The position numbers were made by a program, and so were the translations under genes. DNA of 64,000 bases from Atopsyche davidsoni (lineage: Eukaryota; Arthropoda; Insecta; Trichoptera; Hydrobiosidae): positions 3,782,001 through 3,846,000 of the forward strand of contig JAILWY010000025.1 in assembly GCA_022113835.1 (NCBI GenBank), read 5' to 3'. A model generated the notes under the pieces. That model had not been told where the DNA came from. It made no database searches and saw only the letters and a list, made by a program, of their open reading frames with translations. Positions within the stretch are counted from its first letter, which is position 1, and the number at the start of each line of letters is the position of its first letter. Below are positions 37,343 to 49,195 of the stretch, piece by piece.

Positions 37343-37703
37343 GGTAGTTAATTTCAGGCCATTGTATAAAAAAAGCGGGTCCCCATTAATTATTCCATAA
37401 CTATGAGTGGTCTAAGTTTATGCTTTATATGCAACGAGTGCATATAACAGAGTAATAAAATTAAATAGAATTTGTTACACTTAGCTCCTATGAATATCCT
37501 TATGTCCATGAATATCCGAAAACCTTTCGTTCATATTTTTGATTTTCTTAAAAATACGTCGTATTTTTTGAACGCCGTGATATTTTTGTGTAAATATTCA
37601 GTGCGAATTTTTTTTTTCATGATACTTCTACTTAACTCTTCCTTTCTCCAAATTAATACTGATAATATAAAATTGTTCAAGTTTAGAAGAATAAATACCA
37701 TTT

Positions 37704-37905
37704 TACCTCAAGGGGTCAAATTGACCCCTCGTGGTAGGTAAGCACTTGTCACATATTTATGTAAAAGATAAAAAGGGAAGTAATAAAATAGAAAATGCAT
37801 TGTGTGCATTTAAGAAAAACACTTAAATTTGATACTTTAAATTAAATATATAAAAGTCGTACTAAAGTTTGAACACGGGTCAAAATGACCCCTCCGGTAA
37901 GTTTA
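37704..37905. mobile_element. Small MITE with GGGGTCA palindromic ends
   Basis: The left end has AGGGGTCAAATTGACCCCT (37711-37729) and the right end an inverted relative (GGGTCAAAATGACCCC, 37877-37892). The flanking TACC.... motifs are also inverted. About 200 bp in total with no coding content. Such ends occur in several piggyBac-type families; I see no clear target duplication. Confidence 0.5.
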
Positions 37906-38109
37906 GTGTTGAATACAACCGGCCTTTTGAGTAATATCATATATAATATGGTGAGAATATCTCACACACAGTGATATACCGCGGATTACGAAAATATAAT
38001 ATAAACCCGAATAAAATAAATTGCAGCGCATTTTAAAATATATTACCCTCTTAATATTTTTTTATTTTTTACTTATGGCAACGCGGCGAGATTTATTATT
38101 GTTTAAATA

Positions 38110-38410
38110 TTTAAGATATACCGGCGGCGATGAAATATGAATTTTCATCGCGGGAATATATTACGGGGGATGATTTGTTAGATTGGATTCCGCAGGCAGG
38201 GAGGTTTACGCGGATCCTGGGAAATCTTCGCTTTCAACTTTCCCCGACCGGGAACATCTCCCGGCCTTCAAAAACACCAATAAATTACTTCGGTGTCCCA
38301 GTCTCGCAATATTATATCTCGCTTAGAAAACACCCCGACTATTTATACCAATTTGTGTAATTCTTCTCAAACTTGTCGGCTGTAATTGGGTTATTTATAA
38401 TTCTATTATT
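38110..38410. other. GC-richer non-repetitive island
   Basis: A stretch of higher G+C inside the 18.5-kb intron. The 76-codon open frame at 38130-38360 has no recognisable motif and no splice context that I trust. Could be a regulatory element. Confidence 0.3.
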
Positions 38411-41400
38411 TTTCGGGCCGCCCATCCAGTCCGGTAAACTTTGCTTTTTCTCAACCTTGAAAATTTTCACTCACTTTGAAAACATTATTCATTGCTTGAA
38501 TAAATATTCTCATTCTATGTGTTTCCAGGAAGCGTTAATAGAAACGCCTTGAACCTATAAACTCTTCTGATTTATCTTAAACCCCAGAGGTACACCCAGT
38601 ACTCTTAAACTCAACGACAACCTTCTAATCTTTATCTTGTTATATTAAAAATCAGTACTGAAGCATTACTATACAAAAACACATCCATACGTATTGCGTA
38701 AACACGTTACCATCCATCCATAAAACATTTCACCTATATCCAAGAAAATAATATGAAGGGCACATTCATATTGTACAATCTACAAGACCGTTGTATGTAA
38801 AATAAAACAAATTCTTTCAACCCCTATCTCAGGGGGTTGGCGAACATTTCAAATGCACGACCTTTAGGCGTAGGCCGCTGCTTTTTATTAATTTTACCGC
38901 TTACAAGTTAGGTTGGCAAAAAAGCCCTCGGAGAATTCCTTTGCACTCAAACAGAATACAAATATTTTGGCTAACTGGCAGACCCGGAGAATGAGATATA
39001 CTACATAATGAAATACTCTCCCTGCATAAATCTCGAGTGGATAATTCTAAGAGTTTAGACTGAATTTCAGATAGCAGGATTCTGCGTATATTTTGTATTT
39101 TTGACGCTAAGATGCTGTTTTATTCATTGACGTCTAGCGTTTTTACTTTGAATTTCGCGAGAGTTTTAAAATTATTTACAGTAATACCAATGAAATATTT
39201 TTTCAAATCACAATAAAATTAGGTTCGAAAACGATTCAATTTACCTTTTACTAATATTATCACAAATAATTCACAGTACTTTTGGTTTACATATTTAAAT
39301 TTATAATAAATCAAAGACCATTGTTTTTACGTATTTGTTCAAGCATAAATTAATTTCTATACTTATCGGAGTTTGGCCATTATTAAAAAAAACCCTTTTT
39401 TGAAATTAATTATTACATAGTATAATATTAATATAAACCATTTCTCTTTCTTAACAATAAAAACGTATTATTACTACTATTTTTAATTTTCTTTCAAGTG
39501 AGATGAATTGCAGGCACTGCACACATAAAGTATGCAAATTGATATTAGTTAGGTTTTCCTTGATTATTATTTTCACGCTAATTATATTGGGGGTACTTTT
39601 ACAGTAAGTTCTGAATAATTTCACACACGACCTATTTAAAATGCATTCAATGCAAAGTACTGGATGCACTTTGTTCACATTGGATTGTAAGTAAGAAATT
39701 AGCATTAGCGTGTAGGGGCACATTAGGGCGTGGATAATCAAAAACTACCCTTTGTTATACGAGTAAAATTTATTAATATATGAACAGTAATTTTGGCGTA
39801 CAGAAAAAAAAAAGATAACGTAAGCAAATATTTAGGTGTTGACATTTGATTTTTTATCTCATAAGAGTTTTTGATTTAAATTAACATTTGAATACAATTA
39901 AGTCTACTTTTTAGATATTTGTGAACGTTAACTTGTGTATGTATAGCTTTAAGATATATACGTGTGAAATATATTTATATATATAATTTTCGGTTTAGGG
40001 ACTTCAGTAGGAATATGTTTCAAACTAAATGACAAGTTTATTCACGACCTGTGCTTAGAAATCGTTTCATATAAAGTTCACTTTAGTTTCTTTAAGGTGC
40101 TGCACACACTTTTTTAAGATAAAATTTCTAAAAAATATTCAATGAATACACTCACCTACGAGCTTATTTTTCCGCGGTAGTTAGTCGTAATTGACCTTTT
40201 TTCGTAATTCTAAAATAAATACTAATAATATCAGTCTCATGTTTATGTCAAACCAAAAGAGAAATCGAAAATGGCAATACCAAAAAAATTTAAATTTTAC
40301 ATATTTTGTTAAGTGTTCAGTAACTATCTATTATAAACGAAGATTTTTAAGGGCACACTTAAGATTGTTGTTAAAAAATATTTTTAAAAGTGTGATGAAA
40401 TAAATAATTATTTTTTCATAATTTAAATTATAGTAACAGCCAAAATTATACAATTTACCAAAATCTCAAATCAGCCCCCTTAACGACAAAAACACTTTTC
40501 CTTCGGATATTCCACCGCAGAATACAGCATTGAAATATTGACACGCTGAATTCCAAGAGTTCAAGTTTGAACAAGTCTCCAGTATCAGAATACTTAGCAA
40601 CAAGACTCGACAGGAAGCCGGAGCTGTTTGTACTCAATTGACATTAACAACAACTATCCAGACACCATTATTCATAAACAGCACTTTGTATAACTGATCA
40701 TAAGTACCGTAAACTCAAACAGCTCCTCGCTCTCTTGGCGATCCTCTCTTAGATCTGAACTCGCGACGGCAGTTGAAACTTAACGTGTTCACGATTTTCA
40801 GTGAATTATACACTTTCAAATATAATATAACACAATCAACATCTGTACATTTGACTGTATTGTTTGTCTTTGTAACGATCAAAGATGATTAATAATTAAT
40901 TTAAATTATCAAAATCAGAAAGCAATTTGCACAGAAATACAAACAGTTTTAAAAGTCGAAGCTGAATTTCAATATTAATAATAACTTTGTACAAGCGTAG
41001 AGAATTATTGGATGAATATAATTCCTTCCATTGTGCTCGCTCATACATTGTTAAGCGCCGGAGCCTCCAAAGAGACCTTTTGCACAACTGTAGTGACGTC
41101 CATAAACAGGTTCCGGCGCTAATATTTTCAGTTCGTTTTATTTCAGGGAGCCGAGTTGGCTCCCCTCCAAGTCGCGGGGTTTAATGGAGAAAGAAAACCT
41201 TTCAAATGGACAACTTCAAAATTTCAGCGATGTAAGTCGCCCTTACGCAATTCATACTAACACGCCTAAACATTATATGAAATATGTGTTATTTTTATGT
41301 AACAACTACACAGTGGCAACAACAATCAACAACCCTGAGTGCCTTCTTTGATATATTCTGAGAAGTTTTCGAATTAAATGTGAATCTTGCACCATGTCTT

Positions 41401-43327
41401 GCTTTATCTTACACCATCAAAAAAAATGCCAATTTTACTGGGAATTAGATATGTATTGAAAATTTACTGCTCAGCGTTTCGTGTCTTTCAAACTCAATAT
41501 CAAGTCATAATGTAGAATTCAACTATTGATTAAATAATTGAGAATAGCAAGAAAAAAATAGGTTTTTAATATTATATAAAGAAGTCAAAGTATTAATGTG
41601 AATTATTCAAATATTATATGGCGGATTTCGGACGCAAGTCTGCCCACTTTTGCAATCTCTTGTAACAATTCTGCAATAAAACCTATATTGATGTGGCCAT
41701 GAAATTCAGAGATTGCAGAAAAAATGGCCTTGAAATTCAACTTTTGAAATAAAATGGTGGTAAAGAAACGTTACCCTCGATTTGCTGAACCTCCTTTTGT
41801 TATAAAAGTGCTTTGAAACCGAGAAAAGGGTAAGATATCGTACAAAATTATAGGCAAGTATAGAACGCTGACATACGCTCAGTATTTATTCGCTCGATTT
41901 TCACGAAAAAATCTCGTATGTATTAAGACTTTATACACCTTAAGCCATGTTTTAGTTTCTATTGCTTAAAAGTAAAAACCTTTCTGGTTTAATTTTATTT
42001 GAAAAAATAGTAACCAAATGGCTAAGAGATAACGATTATTTTGATTGTGAATATTACGGGGTTTCGTCGAACTGACAAAGCTCTAACGAAAATCCTCACA
42101 GCAAAAAAGTGCTTTGTTGAAGTTTTTCGTATTTGTTGTTAGTGAATCAAGTTTTAACCACTTAGAATTAAATTAACAGGAAGTTTTGCTGCTCGACTTC
42201 TTATCTAAACTATCAGTGCGACAACAATGGCCAAAGGTTCTCAAGTACTTTCCAAATTCTGGAGTCTAGTTGTCGGTCTGATGCATGCTAGGCTAGTTAT
42301 AGAAAACATCCTCGGCAATCCACTCTCGAAGTCGAAGCACCTTAGCTGGTAATAGTGAAGATATAATCACACCTGAAATGTGCTTAGGCTGCTTTGTTCC
42401 CATAGAGAGTGAGATTGCTACATAAAGGCGGTTGTACACATAATTGTCTGACATTTGGTAACCTCGCCGCGTTATGTCCGCCGTATTTTGGCAAGTCAGT
42501 ACCGAGGCAATTTATTGATTTTTTCGTAGTTTGTGGCTCTGTTATTTCGGTGATTTTTGCTTCGTATTAAATAGTTATTACCCCAGAGATAGTATGTGAC
42601 AAACGTGCTTTGGATTCGATGGTTATCGGTACATTCAATCACGCTAATGTCTTTTTCACGATGAATGTCGCTTTATCTGTATTTCTATATCGCTTTTAAT
42701 AAATTATTTTCAAAAATACAAAAATATCTCTCGATTGCCCATAATCAGACAGTATATAAAAATAAATAAACAATATAATGCCTCTATTAAAATGTCATAA
42801 AAAAAATAAAAATACACACTTACAAATTATATTAAACTTATATCTTATTTTAAATAAAATAACTGTGCAAATACTCTATATTTCCACTAGACTCACAAAA
42901 AAAAACCTGCCAATTGATTTTAGACTACCTTTTTTTTAATCATGCAAATACTAGATACGTAATTAGCTAAACTCTGCTGCAAAGATTTCAGTACGGTTCA
43001 AACAGCTTATCTACTTGCTTATTTTGCTTTTCATTATTCGAGTGTATATGTGAAAGTGTATGTATACCCTTTTAAAAATGTTCCTATGTGTAATAATAAT
43101 CATAAATATAAAAATATTTATTTTTAGAGAACAAAATATTTTATATTTAAAATCAACTGCAGAGGGGAGTATTAATTTTTTGAGGAAATTAAATTTTTAG
43201 TGTTATGTTTATTACGTTTGCAAATCTTTGATTTTAAATTTAAAAAAATAATATAATAGTAATGATACTTTTAATATTCGTTGACAATCAAAAGGGTGGT
43301 TAAATAAAAATAGTTTCTTATACACAC

Positions 43328-43915
43328 CTGTGTGATGCTCCAGTATCTGTCCAGGGAGATGAGGCACAAGTTCATGATGCTGGCCGTGGAAAGGAGGACG
43401 TCCATGGCGGAGTAAATCTCACACCACCAGTAGCCAAATATCCAGTACCCCATAAGCTCGTTAGCCAGGGAGAAGGGCATGATAACAAGTCCCAGAAAAA
43501 AGTCCGACACTGCCAAGGAAGCGATGAACCAATTCTGGATGTTCTTCAGGGCCTTCTCCGTGGCTATGGCGATGATGACCAGCATGTTGCCGACCACCAC
43601 CATTATCATGAGTATCGTCACAATGAAGGACGCTATTATGATATGCAGCAGCGAGTAGCCGCTTGGGTACCAGGCGTTGACCACCACGAGGGTGTGATTC
43701 AAGGAGAAGCTGTCATTGATGGCGGAGCCAGAGAGCGTTATGTTTCCGTCTTGTCCGGTGCCATTTCCCGGACCCTGCAAGGCCATGTACTCCTCTTGGG
43801 TGAGGTAGGAAGGAGGGAAAGAGCTGAAGTTAGAGAGGAAGGCGAACGACCCGTTGGGCATGTTTGATGATTGGATGCTTCTACCGATGGCAATCTCGAT
43901 GATCGATGCGCTCAT
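43328..43915 (-). CDS. Octα2R: Octopamine receptor alpha2-like (Octα2R), first coding exon: N-terminus to TM3
   Basis: This exon encodes the first 196 residues of a class A aminergic GPCR, a plasma-membrane receptor for octopamine or a related amine. The reading starts at the ATG at 43915; an in-frame GTG lies 14 codons upstream and an in-frame TGA at 43967-43969. The N-terminus has six N-glycosylation sequons (Asn 21, 29, 51, 58, 67, 73). TM1 covers about 88-118 with the GN motif (Asn110). TM2 is about 128-151 with Asp138 in SLAVSDFF. TM3 carries Cys165, the amine-binding Asp172 (SAMDVLL) and DRY at 189-191. The segment NIQNWFIASLAVSDFFLG and the ANELMGYWIFG motif are typical of insect Octα2R rather than dopamine or serotonin receptors. 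The exon ends ...SITQ, phase 0, before a GTGTGT donor. Reading through the donor adds 18 codons and then a stop at 43271. The amine ligand is assigned by family only. Confidence 0.93.
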
Positions 43916-43961
43916 GTGAACGCACTCCGACGCGACTTTTGCGAGCGCATTTGACACGTAA

Positions 43962-43975
43962 ACTATTCAGAAGAT
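43962..43975 (-). promoter_or_regulatory. Candidate splice acceptor before the Octα2R start codon
   Basis: On the minus strand a moderately pyrimidine-rich run (CCATCTTCTGAATAG) ends in AG just before 43962, 47 bases upstream of the ATG. If used, a non-coding 5' leader exon lies further right. It is weak as a splice site; the alternative is that the 5' UTR is continuous here. Confidence 0.35.
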
Positions 43976-45442
43976 GGTGTAGGCACAGGCTTTATTACTT
44001 TTATGTATACTTATTATTATTCTTTTTAATCAAAATTTTATCAAATTGGAAGAGACCGATTAGAATACTCGTGTGACTCCTTGTGGTTTCACTGTGCGGT
44101 TATCGAACATTATAAATTACTTGTGGCGCGATTGAATGACTTTCTGCGAATCTTTTGGTCCCAAACATCTAAGTGATTAAAAATAAGAATCAATATTAAC
44201 GGCTTGGGTAGTACTTCTTGTGAATAAATTCAGATATCTTGAAATACTACATGAGTCCTTTACATTCTCTTCGCAGCTCACACTTTCTTGTAAACAACGG
44301 ATTAGATCTTGTTCATTACTAAACTTATAAACGTTAAAGTACCATTGGCGATTGCTTTATACGAAGAATATATAATGACTTATTTTTAGTAATTTTATTT
44401 TGCTTATTTTAGACTATCCCCGTTTGAAATATACGATATTTTTAAAAGTAGTATTTTCTCACGTTAACAATTAATGAAAGTATAAAGGCAACTATATTTT
44501 ATAGAAACTATACAATACAATTTTATATACATTCAAACATCAAAATAGCTCTTTGATTGTAAAAAAGAAATGAAAAACTTTCAATTATACAAATATTCAA
44601 ATATTATTTACAATATTCAATAAAATTTCATTAAAAAAAAAACAATTATTCTAGCTACTGTCATATACAAGTATCGATATACTCAAGTTTTATTAATACA
44701 CATTTATAGATAATTTGATAACATTTACGATAATTATACTTCCGCAGTTCTCTACGCTTAGGTAATTTAATTATTAAGTATTTTCTAAGACATCAAATGT
44801 TAACACTAGCAAAGATTAGATTTAACCCGTTTTGTTCCGAACGCGACACTCCCAAGAGAGGTCGCAAACTTTAAACCCAATAGAACAAAATCTTTTAACC
44901 TTACTATACGTGTACAATCTATAGATTTAAATTCACATCAAAATTAAATAAAATTCAACTACTCATATGTATTTATATTAAACTCCCTCCTATCCAGGGA
45001 GTCGATTACAGATTATTAACTCCTAATTCGATTACTCAAAAATTGCTATACTTTTCTTATGTTGAACAAAAGGAGACGCCACATACATGTATAGTTAAGA
45101 ACTATGTATTTGATAGAACGCATATGAACGCGCTCTTAAATATGTGCAGAAAAAAGGTTCAAAACATCTTTAAAAAAAGCGATTCAGTTTGATCTCGTAT
45201 AAAACTCACGAACTCCCCGTAAGCGTAAATACTTGGTTCCTTCAACACTTAAAAATAAATTTCATTTTCTTACAGCCTTCAATTTGTATACACCGCCGCG
45301 CGTCATCGCCCGAATAAAACAGATTTAATCCAAAACACCTAAATGCGCAAAATAAACAACAAACAGACTCGACTCAATCGAAACTCGACACTGAGGTCAT
45401 CACTTCGCTGGGTTTCTGCTCAGACCGAGGGGGTCTTCTCAC
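43970..45442. other. A+T-rich stretch between first coding exon and CpG-rich block
   Basis: No gene or repeat seen. If the candidate leader exon is real, this is the intron between it and the start-codon exon. Confidence 0.4.
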
Positions 45443-47234
45443 CTTTGCGGCAGGTAGCAGACCGCTCAGGGTGCATGGCAAAACCTGAGATCACAGCTGA
45501 GCGCGGTGCATGCCTCTCGTGGACCGCATGCCTCAGGCGCTTCGCTAACGGAACGTCCAGTCCAGCACCGCGCTACAGTGTCAAAACACTCTGCCAGCAC
45601 TTGCACAGTTGCAAACGATTCGAGCGTATGAAAACACGCGAACACGCCTTTTAACTACCATTCAAATTTGCAGTTTACACGCGTCGGCTGTCGACACTTC
45701 ATAAATAAATTACGCGTCTCCTCGGATGCTGCTTCCAAGTTTATTTCCGAGCGGACTTCTAAGAATGCCGTCGCCGCGGTGACGCTAAGTGCGACTCAAA
45801 AGGGTTTGGCGATAGTGTAACATTTAAGTTGAAGTCAGCGTTGAAGCGTTTAAAATATATTGTTTACAGTTTTTGTTTCGGGGAGGGCTCGGAGTGCCCG
45901 TGGAATGTATCCGCGCGTCGTCGTGCCGAGGACCGCCCCTCGCTCGAGGAGTTAATCTAACCGTTTGTTTATAATGAGATTTTGAAAAGATAAGCGGCCC
46001 TTTCTTCGTAATTAAGTTGCCCGGCCCGAGGGTTCTTCAGCGACACTCGGGAGAATGCGAGACGACCAGATTTTATTGGTGAAAAAAGGGGAGATAAGAT
46101 ATTTGTTATTATTTTGCGTTCGCTCAACAAAGCCTTCTCGTTTTATTCGAAACGTGCAAAACAATACGAAAATATGGAAAGCTGTAAATTTAAGGGGGGT
46201 TTTTTTTTTTTAAAACAATTAAATTTAACGCGGATTGGAGCGATTGTAAAAAAATATATCAAAATCTAATACACGTTTTATTTATATACTTTTAAATAAC
46301 TAAATATTATTGCTCATATTGGCTTGAACTGTAGATCTTATTTGAATATATGCTTGGTTGAGAGCTTTTTTTTTTTCTAATTGAATATCCGCCAAGGGCA
46401 ATAGCGAGTCGTTTTTTCAGAGAGTAGAAAAAATGTTTAAAAAAAGCAATAGCATAGGATGTATAATACTGATTATTGTGTTTGAATGTGAGTATAAAAT
46501 ATGTACGTCTAAAATAATCTTATATGCTTAGGTTTGTTGCGCTTTATAACGATCATCAGTTCTCGAGTCACGAGCGTCAGTAGAGGGCGTCGATCAGCAC
46601 TTGGTTAAAGCCACTCGCAGTTCACACATCACAGTCAACCGGAAGTCTATCGAGAGCCTCCGACGGGGGCAGAGGGATGCGCCGGGCCGGGCGCGTTAAA
46701 CATCTGCAGGTTCGCGCCACCTCTCGTGGCCCATTTCCGGAGCTCGGGTCTTCCGTGTCGCGCCCGTTAGCCTTCTCGGCGACTCGCCGGTCGATCGATC
46801 ATGGAGGCGTCAGGTGCGGCTCCTGTTCAGCCTTAGCTCTAATGTGCTCTCCCGTCTCCTCCTAATGCGCTCTTTTTGTCGAAGGGCAGAACCCAATTTT
46901 TTCAGATTTTTTTCACTTCGCCTTTTTGGAAACCGCTCCCGCCCGTCAGGTGCCCTCGACGCCGGAATCCAGACCGGATCCTTTCCACGTTTTTTTTTTC
47001 AGTTTTTGCTTTCAGGTTTCAGTCGATTCACATTCAAAATAAGAACACACTCGAAGAACGATCACTCGATTTTTAAATAATTAGCGCCGCTCATCGTTGC
47101 ACTCGAAGATGGCGGGGATCAATTCACAAAATGGCGACGCACAGATTCAAGTCGGACAGTCATTTCCCTCAAGTCCTTCTCGCCCGTTGAACACCTGATC
47201 TTTTCAGTCCCGCAGCCTAATGTCAAGTTTCCAT
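45443..47234 (-). promoter_or_regulatory. GC/CpG-richer block: candidate Octα2R promoter and 5' leader
   Basis: This is the longest GC- and CpG-rich block in the window and lies 1.5-3.3 kb upstream of the first coding exon. Its left end has a good minus-strand donor (CAAAG then GTGAGAAG, junction at 45443). Its right end has a good minus-strand acceptor (TTTATTTTTTGCAG, junction at 47234). It could be one long internal leader exon, or a leader exon with its own start site inside the block plus another exon. No convincing coding frame is present; open frames on either strand look fortuitous. Confidence 0.38.
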
Positions 47235-47404
47235 CTGCAAAAAATAAATATATGTATTAGAAATGTCCATTATGCTAAAGAAAGGGATAACGAAGTAATC
47301 TTATTGTACTAAAAGTTTGTTCTCAATAAAAGTACAATAAAACGACGATTGTTCTTTGTACCCGAATTTTCTTATACCAAAACAAATATTAAACTGACTC
47401 AATT

Positions 47405-47444
47405 GCGTTTCAGTCCCGTTTTATTCAAAACGGGACTGAAACGC
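47405..47444. repeat. Perfect 18-bp inverted repeat with 4-base loop
   Basis: The arms at 47405-47422 and 47427-47444 are exactly complementary around the loop ATTC. It lies about 170 bp upstream (right) of the CpG-rich block. It could be a palindromic TE terminus, an RNA hairpin or a cruciform. It is short for an insect microRNA precursor. Confidence 0.8.
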
Positions 47445-49012
47445 TTATACTTCGGAACTTTAAAGAAAAATATATTTTGAAATAATTTTATTTATAAAAA
47501 AAATATTTTTATACAACAATAAGTACTACAAAATGTTTACAAACATTCACCGAGAACCTTCCCCGAGGATATTTTTCTGAAATCTGTCTTCATATTTTAT
47601 ACATATTTTTATTTTAATGGAGAAACGTATCCAGCACAATAAAAGTTACTTAAAAATTTTAAGGAATATAAATAGTCATGTGGCTAGGAGTTTAGGATGA
47701 TTTTGGTCAGTGAGTGCTATACGGTAATTAAAATTTTCAGATTTATGCTTGATAAAATATTTTTCATTAATTTTAAAACAATAAAACTACACTTTATTAT
47801 TGCTCTAACAAAGTATAGAACATTACTAAGCGGTACCTTTTATAATTGATTTAAAAAAACTGAATGTTTATTTATGAATTTAATCATCCTTAAAATTTGA
47901 CTGTTCCTTTAAGCTCGGTACGTACAGGATGCATTATTTTGTCAACCCAAATCCCGGTTGATTCAATCTAATAACCGCGTTTCCACATCCACCGAGACTA
48001 GAGGCATGAATAGGCTCGATGTCAATTTAGATTTCACCCTGTTGGAATTGTTACTATGGTAAATCAGAGAGAATTCGTCTAAACAGCGCGATCTGTACAA
48101 TTAGTAACTGACCTATGTGAGGTTGATAAGCTGAAAAGGACGCTTTAGTATAATACACATTATCAAATATACTATAAAAAAACATATTATAACAATAGAA
48201 TAATGGCAATCAAAAACTATTTAACTGTATTTGAGTGCAAATATTGCTAAAGTATAGACATCAATTATTATGATAAAAATGAATTGTAACGTGTATGACC
48301 GTTTAACCAGTATTTGAGTTTTAAAATATAGACAGTAATAGAAAAAAATGTGCAAACCATATTTGCCAGATCAATGTTGCGAGTAAATTATAGTGCGAAT
48401 TTTTTAACGTAGCTGTTTTTTAAAAAAAATACATACGCATGTTTCAAAATGTCACCCTAAAAACTGGCCGCGTTTATCGGCTGCTACTCGCGCTGGGAAC
48501 GAGAAAAAAAAACACTTTCAAACGAAACTCTGGAACATCCATCCACTACCGGGTGTTCTTCATTTCCCTCCTTCGCGATAATTCATTTCAGCATATACTG
48601 TACCGAGCCGAATCAAGGTTATTACTTTAAACGTCGACGTTTTCGTTTAATTTACGAGTGTCACGGGTGATAAATTCACGTTTTGGATTTGTGACTAAAC
48701 ATCTCGGTAAACATTATCTTAATATATTTTTAGTTTTAAATAAACTCAGAGCATTCTCATTATCTAGTGAAGAGGTATATTTGTTTTTCAGAAGGTATTA
48801 CATTATTTTGTAATGGCTCATTGTTTAATCATAAAGTTGAAAATGAATAATCAATGTGATGTTAGACAACTTTGTTAAATTAAACACGAAACATTAGAAC
48901 CGTTCTTAGAAAATTACTGTTAGTTGTACCTGTAGCAAAAACTTTTTCTAAAAGTCGCCGGTGATAATAGTAAACTTTGATTATTAATGAAGAAATATAT
49001 AAATATAAAATA

Positions 49013-49180
49013 TCTTGTTGAGGGATAAGGAATTTGATTGGAGAAGATCCATTATTTTAATGATAAAAAGTATCTTTGTATTCTTTCTTCACTTTGAGTT
49101 TATTATATTTTTTGCATGACTAGTTTCGACCAAATTGACACTAGGTCATCATCAGATGTTACTTTTATCATTATAATTAT
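49013..49180 (-). mobile_element. Hammerhead-bearing element with 15-bp TSD
   Basis: A 168-bp member of the same family (TCTTGTTGAGGGATAAGG start, TTTGCATGACTAGTTTCGACC block), with only short inverted ends rather than long arms. It is flanked by TATAAATATAAAATA at 48998-49012 and 49181-49195. The TSD is A+T-rich, so its exact length is uncertain. Confidence 0.8.
49115..49158 (-). ncRNA. Hammerhead ribozyme candidate, all core residues intact
   Basis: Minus strand, 44 nt: stem I CAT / ATG (3 bp), CTGATGA, one unpaired T, stem II GACC / GGTC (perfect), GAAA, minimal stem III C-TA-G, cleavage triplet GTC. Every invariant core position is present. Stem I is short, so activity may need dimerisation or flanking tertiary contacts. 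Confidence 0.75.
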
Positions 49181-49195
49181 TATAAATATAAAATA

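Larger units (their letters stand above)
24805..43327 (-). other. Octα2R: Octα2R intron between TM3 and TM4 exons (18.5 kb)
   Basis: The intron is bounded by GTGTGT on the 43.3-kb side and TTCCAG on the 24.8-kb side, phase 0. It holds a piggyBac-like remnant, hammerhead-bearing fold-backs at 28.6-31.8 kb, two inverted SINE complexes, a 0.35-kb tandem duplication and a small MITE. Sub-stretches 25282-28590, 31766-35030 and 37906-43320 are otherwise A+T-rich with no gene that I can recognise. Confidence 0.88.

Noticed and set aside
43643..43867. 74-codon plus-strand open frame.
   Set aside because: It is the antisense of the Octα2R coding exon and has no independent support.
45343..47080. Several open frames in the CpG-rich block.
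   Set aside because: Long frames are expected where stop codons are rare in GC-rich DNA; none shows a domain or starts in a good context.
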